Source of the DNA: CAYJAD01 sp964371505
GTDB taxonomy: Bacteria; Desulfobacterota; Desulfovibrionia; Desulfovibrionales; Desulfovibrionaceae
NCBI GenBank assembly: GCA_964371505.1
Contig: CAYJNG010000003.1
Coordinates: 1 to 47,303, forward strand
Direction of reading: 5' to 3'
Length of the DNA: 47,303 nt
A program made the position numbers and the translations under genes. A model generated the notes under the pieces. The model searched no databases and was not told where the DNA came from. It worked only from the letters and a program-made list of their open reading frames with translations. Position 1 is the stretch's first letter. Each line of letters begins with the position of its first letter. Shown in pieces: positions 1 to 7,865 of this stretch.

Positions 1-53
1 TGGCTCACGCCCTTCATTTTTACCACTTCCCCTATGGATAAATATTTTTCCAT
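1..53 (-). CDS. MerR-family transcriptional regulator (N-terminal fragment, runs off window)
   Basis: Reading the minus strand from the ATG at 53-51 gives MEKYLSIGEVVKMKGVS and then the window ends. The pattern Y-L-[ST]-I-G-E-x-x-K-x-x-G-V-S is the start of the MerR winged-helix DNA-binding domain. A GGGGAG ribosome-binding site lies just upstream (about 57-62 on the plus strand). The gene diverges from the MATE pump, and the intergenic region holds a promoter with the 19-bp spacer typical of MerR-activated promoters, so it is probably the drug- or metal-responsive activator of that pump. Only 17 codons are visible, so the ligand-binding part and subfamily cannot be judged. Confidence 0.75.
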   Translation of the reverse strand, partial: MEKYLSIGEVVKMKGVS

Positions 54-69
54 ACGCTCCCCTTTTTTC

Positions 70-101
70 TTGACCCTCACACTATGTCATACTTTATAGT
101 G
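70..101 (+). promoter_or_regulatory. MerR-type promoter with 19-bp spacer
   Basis: TTGACC (70-75) and TATAGT (95-100) are separated by 19 bp, longer than the usual 17. MerR-family activators characteristically bind and untwist such stretched spacers. An inverted pair CACTAT (80-85) / ATAGTG (96-101) lies across the spacer and -10, although the dyad is not centred in the spacer as in classical MerR operators. It drives transcription toward the MATE gene; the leader would be about 95 nt. Confidence 0.55.
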
Positions 102-202
102 ATCCTAGCCTATATTTTTGGCGTCGTAAATCCCATGAGCTTTACCCCAAATTTTACGCACATTGATTAACCCAAAGAATTTTAGCTTTGCAGGAGTTTT
201 TT

Positions 203-1564
203 ATGCTCAAAGACGTTACCTTTAAAAACGTACTCACCTTTACCCTACCAAGCATTTCTATGATGCTTTTTATGTCTGTATACACCATGGTTGACGGTAT
301 TTTTGTGGCCAACCTCATAGGCGAACACGCACTGGCTGCCATAAATATTACCTTGCCCGTTATTACAGTTTTCATCGCCGTGGCCACCATGCTTGGCACC
401 GGCGGTAATGCCCTTTGCGCGCGCCTGTTGGGTGAAAAAAAGGAGCAAAAAGCTAAGGAAAGTTTTACCCTCATTGCTGTAACAGGCTTCGTCATAAGTC
501 TTGGCATCACGCTTTTGGCACAAATTTTCCTCAAGGATATTCTGTACGCTTTGGGCGCCAGCGACGATACATATCAGTATTGTTATGATTACCTTTTTGT
601 ACTCACGTTTTTTGCCCCTTGCGCCATTTTACAAACTATTTTTGAAAACAATATGATAGCCTCAGGCAAACCTCAGGTGGCACTTATGGCCATGCTGCTT
701 GGTGGCTTTGCCAATATTATTTTGGATTATGTATTTATTGTTTACGCCGGCATGGGCATGAGCGGCGTTGCCCTAGCTACGGGCATTGGCTATCTTTTGC
801 CCACCTGCATAGGCTTATACTTTTTTTCCACGCACAAGGCACAGCGCCCCTTACATTTTACCAAGCTTACCTTCTCTCTCAAATCCATTGTAACAGCCTG
901 TAGTAATGGCTCTTCCGAAATGGTAACGCATTTAGCCACAGGGGTTACCACCTATTTGTTTAATATACACATGCTTAAACTGGCAGGTAATGATGGTATT
1001 ACGGCTATTACCGTTGTGCTCTACGCACAATTGCTCATTAACACCTTTTTCATAGGCTTTTCCATGGGTATAGCCCCAGTTATCAGCTTTTACTTTGGTG
1101 CCATGAATAGATCAAAACTCAGAAAGCTCTTTAGCATCTGTATAAAATTTGTAAGCATAACATCGCTACTCTTGGTGGGAATTTCCTTTGCCCTGAACAC
1201 CAGCATAGCAAATGTTTTTCTGGATGCAGACACGCCAGCCTACACGTTGACCGTACACGGCTTTTATATTTTTAGCATAGGCTTTCTCTTTTCCGGTATA
1301 AACATCTTTGCCTCAGGGCTTTTTACCGCTTACTCCAATGGTAAAATATCGGCATGTATATCCTTCTTGCGCACCTTTGTTTTTATTGCTTTAGCTATTA
1401 TGACCTTACCTCAACTTATGGGTATAACAGGTATTTGGCTTGCCGTACCGCTGGCAGAATTTTTAGCCTTTATCCTATCCTTATACCTGCTTTCCAAATA
1501 CAAAGAGCTGTATATGTATACCCTTAAGCCAAGTATAAAGCTAAAACACATGCACGCCCTATAA
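203..1564 (+). CDS. MATE-family multidrug/Na+ antiporter
   Basis: This 453-residue polytopic inner-membrane protein has the organisation of MATE efflux pumps: about 12 hydrophobic segments in two homologous halves, an early PSISMMLFMSVYTMVDGIFV-type helix and a G-T-G-G-N-A-L segment after the second helix. MATE proteins export cationic drugs or metabolites in exchange for Na+ or H+. The ATG at 203 is preferred over an in-frame TTG at 188 because CAGGAG (191-196) sits six bases before it. The divergent MerR-like gene and its promoter suggest inducible expression. A second, distinct MATE gene is at 34927. Substrate unknown. Confidence 0.9.
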   Translation: MLKDVTFKNVLTFTLPSISMMLFMSVYTMVDGIFVANLIGEHALAAINITLPVITVFIAVATMLGTGGNALCARLLGEKKEQKAKESFTLIAVTGFVISLGITLLAQIFLKDILYALGASDDTYQYCYDYLFVLTFFAPCAILQTIFENNMIASGKPQVALMAMLLGGFANIILDYVFIVYAGMGMSGVALATGIGYLLPTCIGLYFFSTHKAQRPLHFTKLTFSLKSIVTACSNGSSEMVTHLATGVTTYLFNIHMLKLAGNDGITAITVVLYAQLLINTFFIGFSMGIAPVISFYFGAMNRSKLRKLFSICIKFVSITSLLLVGISFALNTSIANVFLDADTPAYTLTVHGFYIFSIGFLFSGINIFASGLFTAYSNGKISACISFLRTFVFIALAIMTLPQLMGITGIWLAVPLAEFLAFILSLYLLSKYKELYMYTLKPSIKLKHMHAL

Positions 1565-1581
1565 AGGCAAGCAAAATACAA

Positions 1582-1620
1582 AAGAGCTTGGCATAAAGTA
1601 CGCCAAGCTCTTTTATTTAT
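1582..1620. terminator. Bidirectional intrinsic terminator
   Basis: Perfect 11-bp inverted repeat AAGAGCTTGGC (1582-1592) / GCCAAGCTCTT (1602-1612), followed by a T-rich run on the plus strand and a T-rich stretch on the minus strand. It lies between the convergent MATE and histidine-kinase genes and probably serves both. Confidence 0.8.
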
Positions 1621-1686
1621 CAAACAACACGCATCATTTAGGTAAACAACTGTTAAAAAAACAGCTTCCCCATTTTCATATAGTGA

Positions 1687-4600
1687 CTACACCTTACTGC
1701 TTTTTTGCAACCAGAAATGTAGTGTTTTATAGAGCACATTAGCATCAATGGGTTTTGTAATATGGTCATTCATACCGCGTGAAATGCTGATTTCTTTATC
1801 GCCCTTCATGGCATGGGCAGACATGGCAATAATGGGCAATGCGGCGTATTTTTCTTGCGCGCGTATTTTTTGCGTAGCGGTATAGCCATCCATAACAGGC
1901 ATTTGAATATCCATAAGGATGAGATCATACGTATTTTTTCCCAGCATATCTAAAGCTTGTTGCCCATTTTCCGCTATATCTAAAGTAAAGCCCACTGCCT
2001 GCAGTATTTCCTGAGCAACCATTTGATTGATTTCATTATCTTCCACAAGGAGCAAATGCCCTGTCATAAGCGATGTATCAAGCCCTACGTTTTGTTCATC
2101 CTGTTCAACAGCTTCATGCGCCAAGGGGAAAACAGCCGTAAAGGTAAAGGTTGTGCCCTTGTTAGGCTCACTTTGCACCCAAATTTCACCGCCCATGAGG
2201 CTAATAATTTTTTTGGAAATGGCAAGGCCGAGCCCAGTACCGCCATATTTACGTGTTACCGAGCTATCAGCTTGCGAAAAAGCCGAAAAGAGTTTGCCCA
2301 CTTGCTCCGCAGACAAGCCCACACCGGTATCACTTATGCTAAATTCACATTGAAGTTCTGCATCATTATGTATAGCGCTTTGTGCTTCTATTAATACTTT
2401 TCCGCCGGAATCAGTAAACTTTATGGCATTGCTCACAAGGTTAAAAGCCACCTGCTTAAAACGCAAGGCATCACCAAGAAGAGGAAGCTTATCATGCTCG
2501 CTGCAAGATATATCCAAAATTAACCCTTTATCAGCGCATATATGCCCATATAAATCCTTAATTTCTTCCCCAATGCTGTGCAAGATAAAGGGCTTTTTTT
2601 CCATTTCCAGCTTGCCGGCTTCCATTTTAGAAAAGTCTAAAATATCATTAATAATACGCATAAGGTTTTTTGCAGAAACGGAAATTTTCTCTACATAATT
2701 TTTCTGTGTACTGTCTAGCTGGGTTATATTTAAAAGATGAAGTAAGCCCAATATGCCATTCATGGGGGTGCGAATTTCATGGCTCATATTAGCCAAAAAC
2801 TCCCCTTTAGCCTTGGTGCTTTGTTCAGCAAGGTCTTTAGCTTTCAATAAAGCTTGCTCGTTTTCCGCAATTTCTTTCAGCATGGCTTTTTGTTCACGCA
2901 AATCTTTCACATACGCTATGAAACCACTTTTACCGCCGTAGGTAGTGCGTATCAAAAAAATATCTACCGGTATGGGCTCATGCGTTACCGCGTGTTGGCA
3001 AAGCCCTTCTGTTCTTGCAAACTTATTGACGCGCACGTCATCAAAAAGTTGTTGCATAAATTCTCTTGTATCCATACCGTTAGCTTGCTTTTGAGGAAAA
3101 ACTTTAGCGAAGTTTGTAATAAAATCTTCTTTATCTTCAAAGCCAAATATTTTTACGCCCTCTGCATTGGTATAAATAACTTGCTGGTTATCATCCCAGA
3201 AGTTCACATTCATGGGCAAAGAGTCAAGCATAATGGTATTGCGCAGCTCTGCTTCTTTAACCAACTCTTCCGAAGCTTTAAGCTCTCGTAAATCCTTCAC
3301 ATAGGACACAACCACGTCCTCGCCACCAAGGTTTGAACGTATAAGGAACACTTCCATGGGGATAAGCTCGCCCGTTGAATCTTGATGTAACCATTCAAAA
3401 CGTAAAAAACCTTTTTCCAGCACCTCTATATGATTTTGCCACACGGCATCTTTAGAATTTCTGCCATCGGGCTGATACATAGGTGATGTGTTATAAAGGT
3501 TTTTAAAATACTCTTCCTTGGTATCGTATTTAAAAACACGTAAAGCTTCGTGGTTACAATCAATCATTTCCCCATCTTTATTCCAAAACATGAAACTTAG
3601 AGGAATGTTTTGAGCTATGAGGGCATTGAGTTCTTCAGCATACGAAGCCTTTTTTTCCATGGCCTTAAACTCACGCAAATCTCTTGTATACCCCATAACG
3701 TGGTATTCATCTTGAAAAAGCACTCTCGTAAGCGTGATTTCCGCTGGAATAGGCTCACCATTAACGCCTTGATGCATCCATTCAAATTGGCAATGCCCAT
3801 GCTCAAAGGCTTTGCCCATGTATTCGACCATACATTCTTGCGTTGTTCTGCCGTCAGGCTGCATTTCGGGAGAAAGCTGCACAAAGTTATCAAGATATTC
3901 TTGCTTACTTTTTAAGCCAAAAAGGTTAACTGAGGTCATATTGCAATCAATATGCTTAAAATTTTTACCCCAAAAATTTGCACCTAAGGGCATGGATTCA
4001 AACATGATGTGCATGCGTTCTTCGGCTTCTTGCGCTAAAGCTTCCGTTTTTTTAATAGCGCTCAAATCTCTTGTGTATTCTATAACTACATCTTCACCAT
4101 CAAGCAGTATTCGGGTTAATGTCACTTCAGCAGAAATTTTTTCCCCTTCAAAAGAGATAAACTCCCAGTCAAAACGGTATTGCCCTTCGGCAAAGGCTTT
4201 TTCTAAATATTCACGGGCAAGATCTAAAGAAAGTCTGCCATTAGGTTGATGTAAAGGATAGGTTTTAAAAATATCTTGTTTAAAACTTTCTTTATCGGAA
4301 ATTTGAAACAAAGCAAGGCTGGCTAAATTACAATCAATAATATCATTGTGTTTGTTCCAAATATTAATAGCCATGGGGGCGGCATCAAGAATAGCTTCAA
4401 ACCGTTCTTGAACCTTCACCTTATCTTGTAAACTATTAAAAACATTTTGCAAATTTGAATGACAAGAAATAACAATGTCTTGCTCTTCATGCGTCATACG
4501 CACCAACTTATATTCCACAAGATATGTTTCACCCGCAGGGTTGATATGCGTCCACAAAAAGTTGCATTCGCCATCATCAAAAGCTTGTTGTAAGTATTTC

Positions 4601-4827
4601 ATGCCCAATGTGAGGGATTTTTCCCCGCAGGGCTGAAAGGCAGGAGAAAGCTCGCTATATTTTTGTAAGTACTCGTCCATATCCTTAACATCAAAAAGCT
4701 GTAAAAAAGAGTCTGTACAAAATAGAGGTTTCCCTTCCTTGCTCCAGCAGCTGACGGGCGTAGGAAGAACATTAACTATATTAGTACAAAGTTTCTCAAA
4801 AGAGGTACTTTTTGATTTTGAGCACAT
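1687..4827 (-). CDS. Soluble hybrid histidine kinase: five tandem PAS domains, HisKA-HATPase, receiver
   Basis: 1046 residues with no signal peptide or membrane segment, so a cytoplasmic sensor. Five PAS-like repeats of about 120 residues lie at roughly 15-125, 140-262, 270-392, 400-525 and 530-650. They share NFW/NIW, DCN, LSPxxQPDGR and a closing YxRDLRE-type linker. Then comes the HisKA H-box SHEIRTPMNG with phospho-acceptor His683, the N-box (LVSNAIKF), G1 (DTGVGL), F-box (FSQAD) and G2 (GGTGLGL) of the ATPase. A C-terminal receiver begins LLLVEDNE and has phospho-acceptor Asp973 in LMDIQMPVMDG. The family phosphorylates itself on His and passes the phosphate to its own receiver; the final partner is not encoded nearby. 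The start has GGAG (4835-4838) upstream. Signal unknown; repeats 2-4 keep the Cys of DCN. Confidence 0.93.
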   Translation of the reverse strand: MCSKSKSTSFEKLCTNIVNVLPTPVSCWSKEGKPLFCTDSFLQLFDVKDMDEYLQKYSELSPAFQPCGEKSLTLGMKYLQQAFDDGECNFLWTHINPAGETYLVEYKLVRMTHEEQDIVISCHSNLQNVFNSLQDKVKVQERFEAILDAAPMAINIWNKHNDIIDCNLASLALFQISDKESFKQDIFKTYPLHQPNGRLSLDLAREYLEKAFAEGQYRFDWEFISFEGEKISAEVTLTRILLDGEDVVIEYTRDLSAIKKTEALAQEAEERMHIMFESMPLGANFWGKNFKHIDCNMTSVNLFGLKSKQEYLDNFVQLSPEMQPDGRTTQECMVEYMGKAFEHGHCQFEWMHQGVNGEPIPAEITLTRVLFQDEYHVMGYTRDLREFKAMEKKASYAEELNALIAQNIPLSFMFWNKDGEMIDCNHEALRVFKYDTKEEYFKNLYNTSPMYQPDGRNSKDAVWQNHIEVLEKGFLRFEWLHQDSTGELIPMEVFLIRSNLGGEDVVVSYVKDLRELKASEELVKEAELRNTIMLDSLPMNVNFWDDNQQVIYTNAEGVKIFGFEDKEDFITNFAKVFPQKQANGMDTREFMQQLFDDVRVNKFARTEGLCQHAVTHEPIPVDIFLIRTTYGGKSGFIAYVKDLREQKAMLKEIAENEQALLKAKDLAEQSTKAKGEFLANMSHEIRTPMNGILGLLHLLNITQLDSTQKNYVEKISVSAKNLMRIINDILDFSKMEAGKLEMEKKPFILHSIGEEIKDLYGHICADKGLILDISCSEHDKLPLLGDALRFKQVAFNLVSNAIKFTDSGGKVLIEAQSAIHNDAELQCEFSISDTGVGLSAEQVGKLFSAFSQADSSVTRKYGGTGLGLAISKKIISLMGGEIWVQSEPNKGTTFTFTAVFPLAHEAVEQDEQNVGLDTSLMTGHLLLVEDNEINQMVAQEILQAVGFTLDIAENGQQALDMLGKNTYDLILMDIQMPVMDGYTATQKIRAQEKYAALPIIAMSAHAMKGDKEISISRGMNDHITKPIDANVLYKTLHFWLQKSSKV

Positions 4828-5219
4828 ACGAATACTCCATTTAATACTATTAAACTATGTAATACATGATTTAAACACTATCCAAACATTCTCTTTTTCA
4901 TACATTATGACTATCGGTAAGCTTGCACAAAGCAATAGACATTACTGTATGCATAAAAAGTAAATAAAATGTAAAAAAACATAATATTTTTTTTGTATGG
5001 CGTCTACTAAACTCTTACAAATATGAGTTATAACTAAAGTAATATGTTTAATTTTTTTGCAAGTACTACTGCAAAAAACTAACTTTTTAAGTAATTTAAT
5101 CGACAAAAAACATGTACGCATCCATAAAAAAAATTCAACCTAGCACGTCGTCGTACAAGCTTCATGCAAAGCAGTGAGCCGAATCTTGCAAAATTTGTAA
5201 ATTCAGCATGCAAACTATC

Positions 5220-5254
5220 TCATCACCATGACTACCACATCATCTTTAGGATGA
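5220..5254. promoter_or_regulatory. TCATC-N5-GATGA palindromic element (one perfect, one partial copy)
   Basis: A perfect copy, TCATCtttagGATGA, spans 5240-5254. A partial copy, TCATCaccatGACTA, spans 5220-5234, exactly 20 bp upstream. The same 15-bp element recurs in other intergenic regions of this window (10926, 11074, 11126, 20634, 20686, 27790, 27884). It lies about 240 bp before the ankyrin start at 5495. Confidence 0.5.
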
Positions 5255-5393
5255 TTTTTATGAAAAACTTGCACAAAGCCTTCTCAAATTGCCCATAAGC
5301 TTTTAAGATAAAACCAAAGCCTTTACCCTGCAGCCTGTTGAAAAATTCCATGTTTTGTAAAGCGCAGCTTTTTTACGAAAGAACGATCCCAAA

Positions 5394-5415
5394 TACGTAA
5401 CTGGTACGTAACTGG
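5394..5415 (+). repeat. Tandem 11-bp direct repeat
   Basis: TACGTAACTGG occurs twice head-to-tail (5394-5404 and 5405-5415), about 80 bp before the ankyrin start codon. It could be a direct-repeat protein-binding site or a simple duplication. Confidence 0.6.
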
Positions 5416-5494
5416 AGTGAAAAGCACGCTTGACGACACAAATTGCACTTTTCAACGGTTCACGGGAACTTATTGCAATACACGGAGATTACCC

Positions 5495-6628
5495 ATGAAA
5501 AACAGCATCATTGCATCTTTCTTTTTATGCTCTTGTTTTTTTCTCACACAAAGCTTTGCCTTGGCCAGCCCTGCCGATGAAGATTCCTTGGCCTATACCC
5601 TAGAAAGGGCGGCAGGCAGAGGGGATATAAATGAAGTGCGTAAGCTTTTAGGGCAAGAAAGTCGTTTCGATAATGATGACTACTATTATGGCAAAATCAT
5701 GGCCTTTGTGGAGGCGGCACAGTTTGGGCAGCACAGCATTATGCGTCTGCTCCTGAAACACGGGGTAAAGGTAGATGATGTGGATGACGGGGGTGATCTC
5801 ACGGCACTGAGTGCTGCCGCCTCAAAGGGCAGGCTTAAAACCATGCGCTTGCTCCTTGACCTTGGCGCACAAGTCAATATTGCCCCTGACCCCGGTGGTA
5901 GCACGCCCCTTATGTACGCGGCTGACCACGGCCAAGTTGAAGCCATGCAGCTTTTGCTCTCTCACGGCGCTAAAGTGAACGCCTATGATGACAACGGTCG
6001 TACAGCCCTTATGTATGCCGCAGAGAAAGGTTCGCTCCCTGCCGTCAAGCTTTTGCTTAAAAATAAGGCTGATATCAATTTGCACCCCACAGAAGAAGAA
6101 TACCATTCCTTTATAGACACCATGGCGTGGAGCCCCCTTATGTTTGCGGCCTACCAAGGACACTTGCCTGTGGTGCAATATCTTTTAGACCAAGGCGCCC
6201 ATGTCAACGCTAAGGGGAATGAGGGCACGGCTTTTCTTTTGGCATGTTGGAAGGGGCACCCTGCTGTGGCCAAACTTCTCTTTGCTAAAGGGGCGCATAT
6301 ACAGGGCACATACAATGGATACAAACCTGCCTTAGAATTGGCAGCTGCATCAGGCTCCGTAGAATTGGTACAATTTCTTTTGGAAAAAGGGGCTGACGTC
6401 AATGCGCAAATGCCCAAAGATCACTCTGAAGCCACATACTGTGATTGCTATACTGCACTTATGCAGGCTAGCGCCCATGGACATACGGATATTGTTAAAC
6501 TTTTACTCAAACACAAGGCTGACACCAGCAAAACAGATAAAAAAGGCCGTACCGCTCGTGATTTGGCGCAGGAAAATGGCCATGCCCATATTGTGACCTT
6601 GCTTACGACGAGTACGAGCAAAAAATAA
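5495..6628 (+). CDS. Exported ankyrin-repeat protein
   Basis: 377 residues. The ATG at 5495 is chosen over an upstream in-frame ATG at 5417 because GGAGA lies just before it and because it then opens with a classical Sec signal peptide, MKNSIIASFFLCSCFF and so on, ending near FALAS. The rest is about nine to ten ankyrin repeats with the recurring pattern T-x-L-x-x-A-A-x-x-G-H/Q...LLLxxGAxVN. Ankyrin repeats are helix-hairpin scaffolds for protein binding, not enzymes. The Sec signal places the protein in the periplasm or beyond, unlike injected ankyrin effectors. It probably forms an operon with the next gene. It belongs with three other exported ankyrin genes in this window (14155, 16698, 26949). 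Confidence 0.88.
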   Translation: MKNSIIASFFLCSCFFLTQSFALASPADEDSLAYTLERAAGRGDINEVRKLLGQESRFDNDDYYYGKIMAFVEAAQFGQHSIMRLLLKHGVKVDDVDDGGDLTALSAAASKGRLKTMRLLLDLGAQVNIAPDPGGSTPLMYAADHGQVEAMQLLLSHGAKVNAYDDNGRTALMYAAEKGSLPAVKLLLKNKADINLHPTEEEYHSFIDTMAWSPLMFAAYQGHLPVVQYLLDQGAHVNAKGNEGTAFLLACWKGHPAVAKLLFAKGAHIQGTYNGYKPALELAAASGSVELVQFLLEKGADVNAQMPKDHSEATYCDCYTALMQASAHGHTDIVKLLLKHKADTSKTDKKGRTARDLAQENGHAHIVTLLTTSTSKK

Positions 6629-6669
6629 GAATTGTCCGCCCTTTTAAAACTTTTATTTAAGGAGACCCC

Positions 6670-7191
6670 ATGCAAAAGAACACACTATTTAGCAAAAAGC
6701 ATTTTTTATGGTGCATCCCCTTCCTCGCCCTTTGCATAAGCTTTATCGCACTGCAGGAAGCGCAAGCTCAAAAGAAAGCCGTTGCGCCGTACAATCTTTC
6801 CAAGGCTCCCCAAGAAATGCACGGGCTAAGCATTCCAGATTTTTTGGCCTTTGCCACAGATAATAAAGAAAAAACGCCTCTTTCTGCCGTAAAAAAGCAA
6901 GGATTTTTCTCCGGTGAAATATCCTATGAGTTTGATTTACAAGAGCCGTATTTTACAAAATATCACGGAAAGGTAGCAGATTATGCACGCTTACTGGAAA
7001 GCCAAGGCTTTGTATTTAATGCTGGTTGGGAAGGCTATTATCATTTTGATAAAGTATGGCAGGGAAAGTATGTCATGGTAACGGTGGGAACCTATGGCTA
7101 CGACACCAGTGGCATTATGGTGAGTATTACCCTTACCAAAGAAAGATACAGCTTTCCGCCGCATCACACTATTTCGCCTTATGCGCAGTAA
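6670..7191 (+). CDS. Small exported protein of unknown function
   Basis: 173 residues with a Sec signal peptide (hydrophobic FLWCIPFLALCISF, cleavage probably after QEAQA near residue 33). The mature part is a short mixed alpha/beta domain rich in aromatic residues (YEFDLQEPYF, GWEGYYHFDKVW) with no motif I recognise. AAGGAGA lies well placed upstream of the ATG. It follows the ankyrin gene by 41 bp and is probably co-transcribed with it. The two may act together in the periplasm, but function is unknown. Confidence 0.75.
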   Translation: MQKNTLFSKKHFLWCIPFLALCISFIALQEAQAQKKAVAPYNLSKAPQEMHGLSIPDFLAFATDNKEKTPLSAVKKQGFFSGEISYEFDLQEPYFTKYHGKVADYARLLESQGFVFNAGWEGYYHFDKVWQGKYVMVTVGTYGYDTSGIMVSITLTKERYSFPPHHTISPYAQ

Positions 7192-7203
7192 GGCATTTTT
7201 TTG

Positions 7204-7240
7204 GGAGGGGAAACTTTTTAGGAATTTTTTCCCTCCTTCA
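7204..7240. terminator. Possible hairpin between convergent genes
   Basis: GGAGGG (7204-7209) pairs with CCCTCC (7231-7236), with partial A/T extension inside. It lies between convergent genes, but the trailing T-run is poor on both strands, so the assignment is weak. Confidence 0.3.
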
Positions 7241-7301
7241 TTCACTCTTTCAAGGAAACTTTTGTGGTAACTGTTATGACAAGCATTGCATAATCCACAA
7301 C

Positions 7302-7853
7302 TTAATGCGAATTATTAATCTTCCTTAAGCGTTCAACCCATTGCCCCTTTTTCATCCAATCTTTCTGCTGTACAGCAAGAAGGTACTGCTCATAATCTAC
7401 AGGAGTTGTTTTTATAAAATCCTTACAAATATAAGCATCTTCATGACATTTAAAGGAATTGGTGCCGTTAAGGGTTTCACATAATGGTTCAACAAGTTCT
7501 TCCGAATTCCACGCTGTATGCACCACCACAATTTTCTGCCACGCGCTGCATTTTGCATCACCCTGCACCACAGTATCATCTACAATAAGCCCATAAATAT
7601 AATCATCATAAGGTATACCCGCAGGGGCATTCCCATAGGCGTTTTTGTGCAAGCGTATTTTGTTTTCCTCAAAGTGCGTCCCCGGCCCTTTGCGTAGCTT
7701 TACGCCATACTCTGTGGCGGTGGCGTAATAATATTTCTTACTTACTTCTTCAGCGCCGTAGCTAAGGCTTAAACAGGGCTTTGCAGTGTAAAATCCTATC
7801 ATCACTGCAAAAAAGCATACAAAACAAAGGGAAGTTTTTTGCAGGGTACTCAT
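7302..7853 (-). CDS. Exported protein with SH3b-like domain
   Basis: 183 residues, N-terminal signal peptide or anchor (CFVCFFAVMIGFYTA). The segment VKLRKGPGTHFEENKI matches the core of bacterial SH3 (SH3b) domains, which often bind cell-wall peptides. The remainder, with Cys residues spaced to allow disulphides (DAKCSAW, EPLCETL, FKCHEDAYICKD), is unrecognised. It is the last gene of a minus-strand operon, 12 bp after the LuxR-type sensor gene, and has AAGGAA upstream of its ATG. Its position suggests an envelope-side accessory to that sensing system. Function inferred only from context. Confidence 0.7.
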   Translation of the reverse strand: MSTLQKTSLCFVCFFAVMIGFYTAKPCLSLSYGAEEVSKKYYYATATEYGVKLRKGPGTHFEENKIRLHKNAYGNAPAGIPYDDYIYGLIVDDTVVQGDAKCSAWQKIVVVHTAWNSEELVEPLCETLNGTNSFKCHEDAYICKDFIKTTPVDYEQYLLAVQQKDWMKKGQWVERLRKINNSH

Positions 7854-7865
7854 ACAAAATTCCTT

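Larger units (their letters stand above)
4828..5494. other. Intergenic region between kinase and ankyrin gene
   Basis: AT-rich, about 670 bp, no convincing gene. It holds a TCATC-N5-GATGA element at 5240-5254, a weaker version at 5220-5234, and an exact tandem 11-bp repeat at 5394-5415. Promoters for both divergent genes must lie here, but I see no unambiguous -35/-10 pair. Confidence 0.6.

Noticed and set aside
188..202. TTG start giving five extra residues to the first MATE gene
   Set aside because: The GGAG ribosome-binding site would lie inside the coding region; ATG at 203 has ideal spacing.
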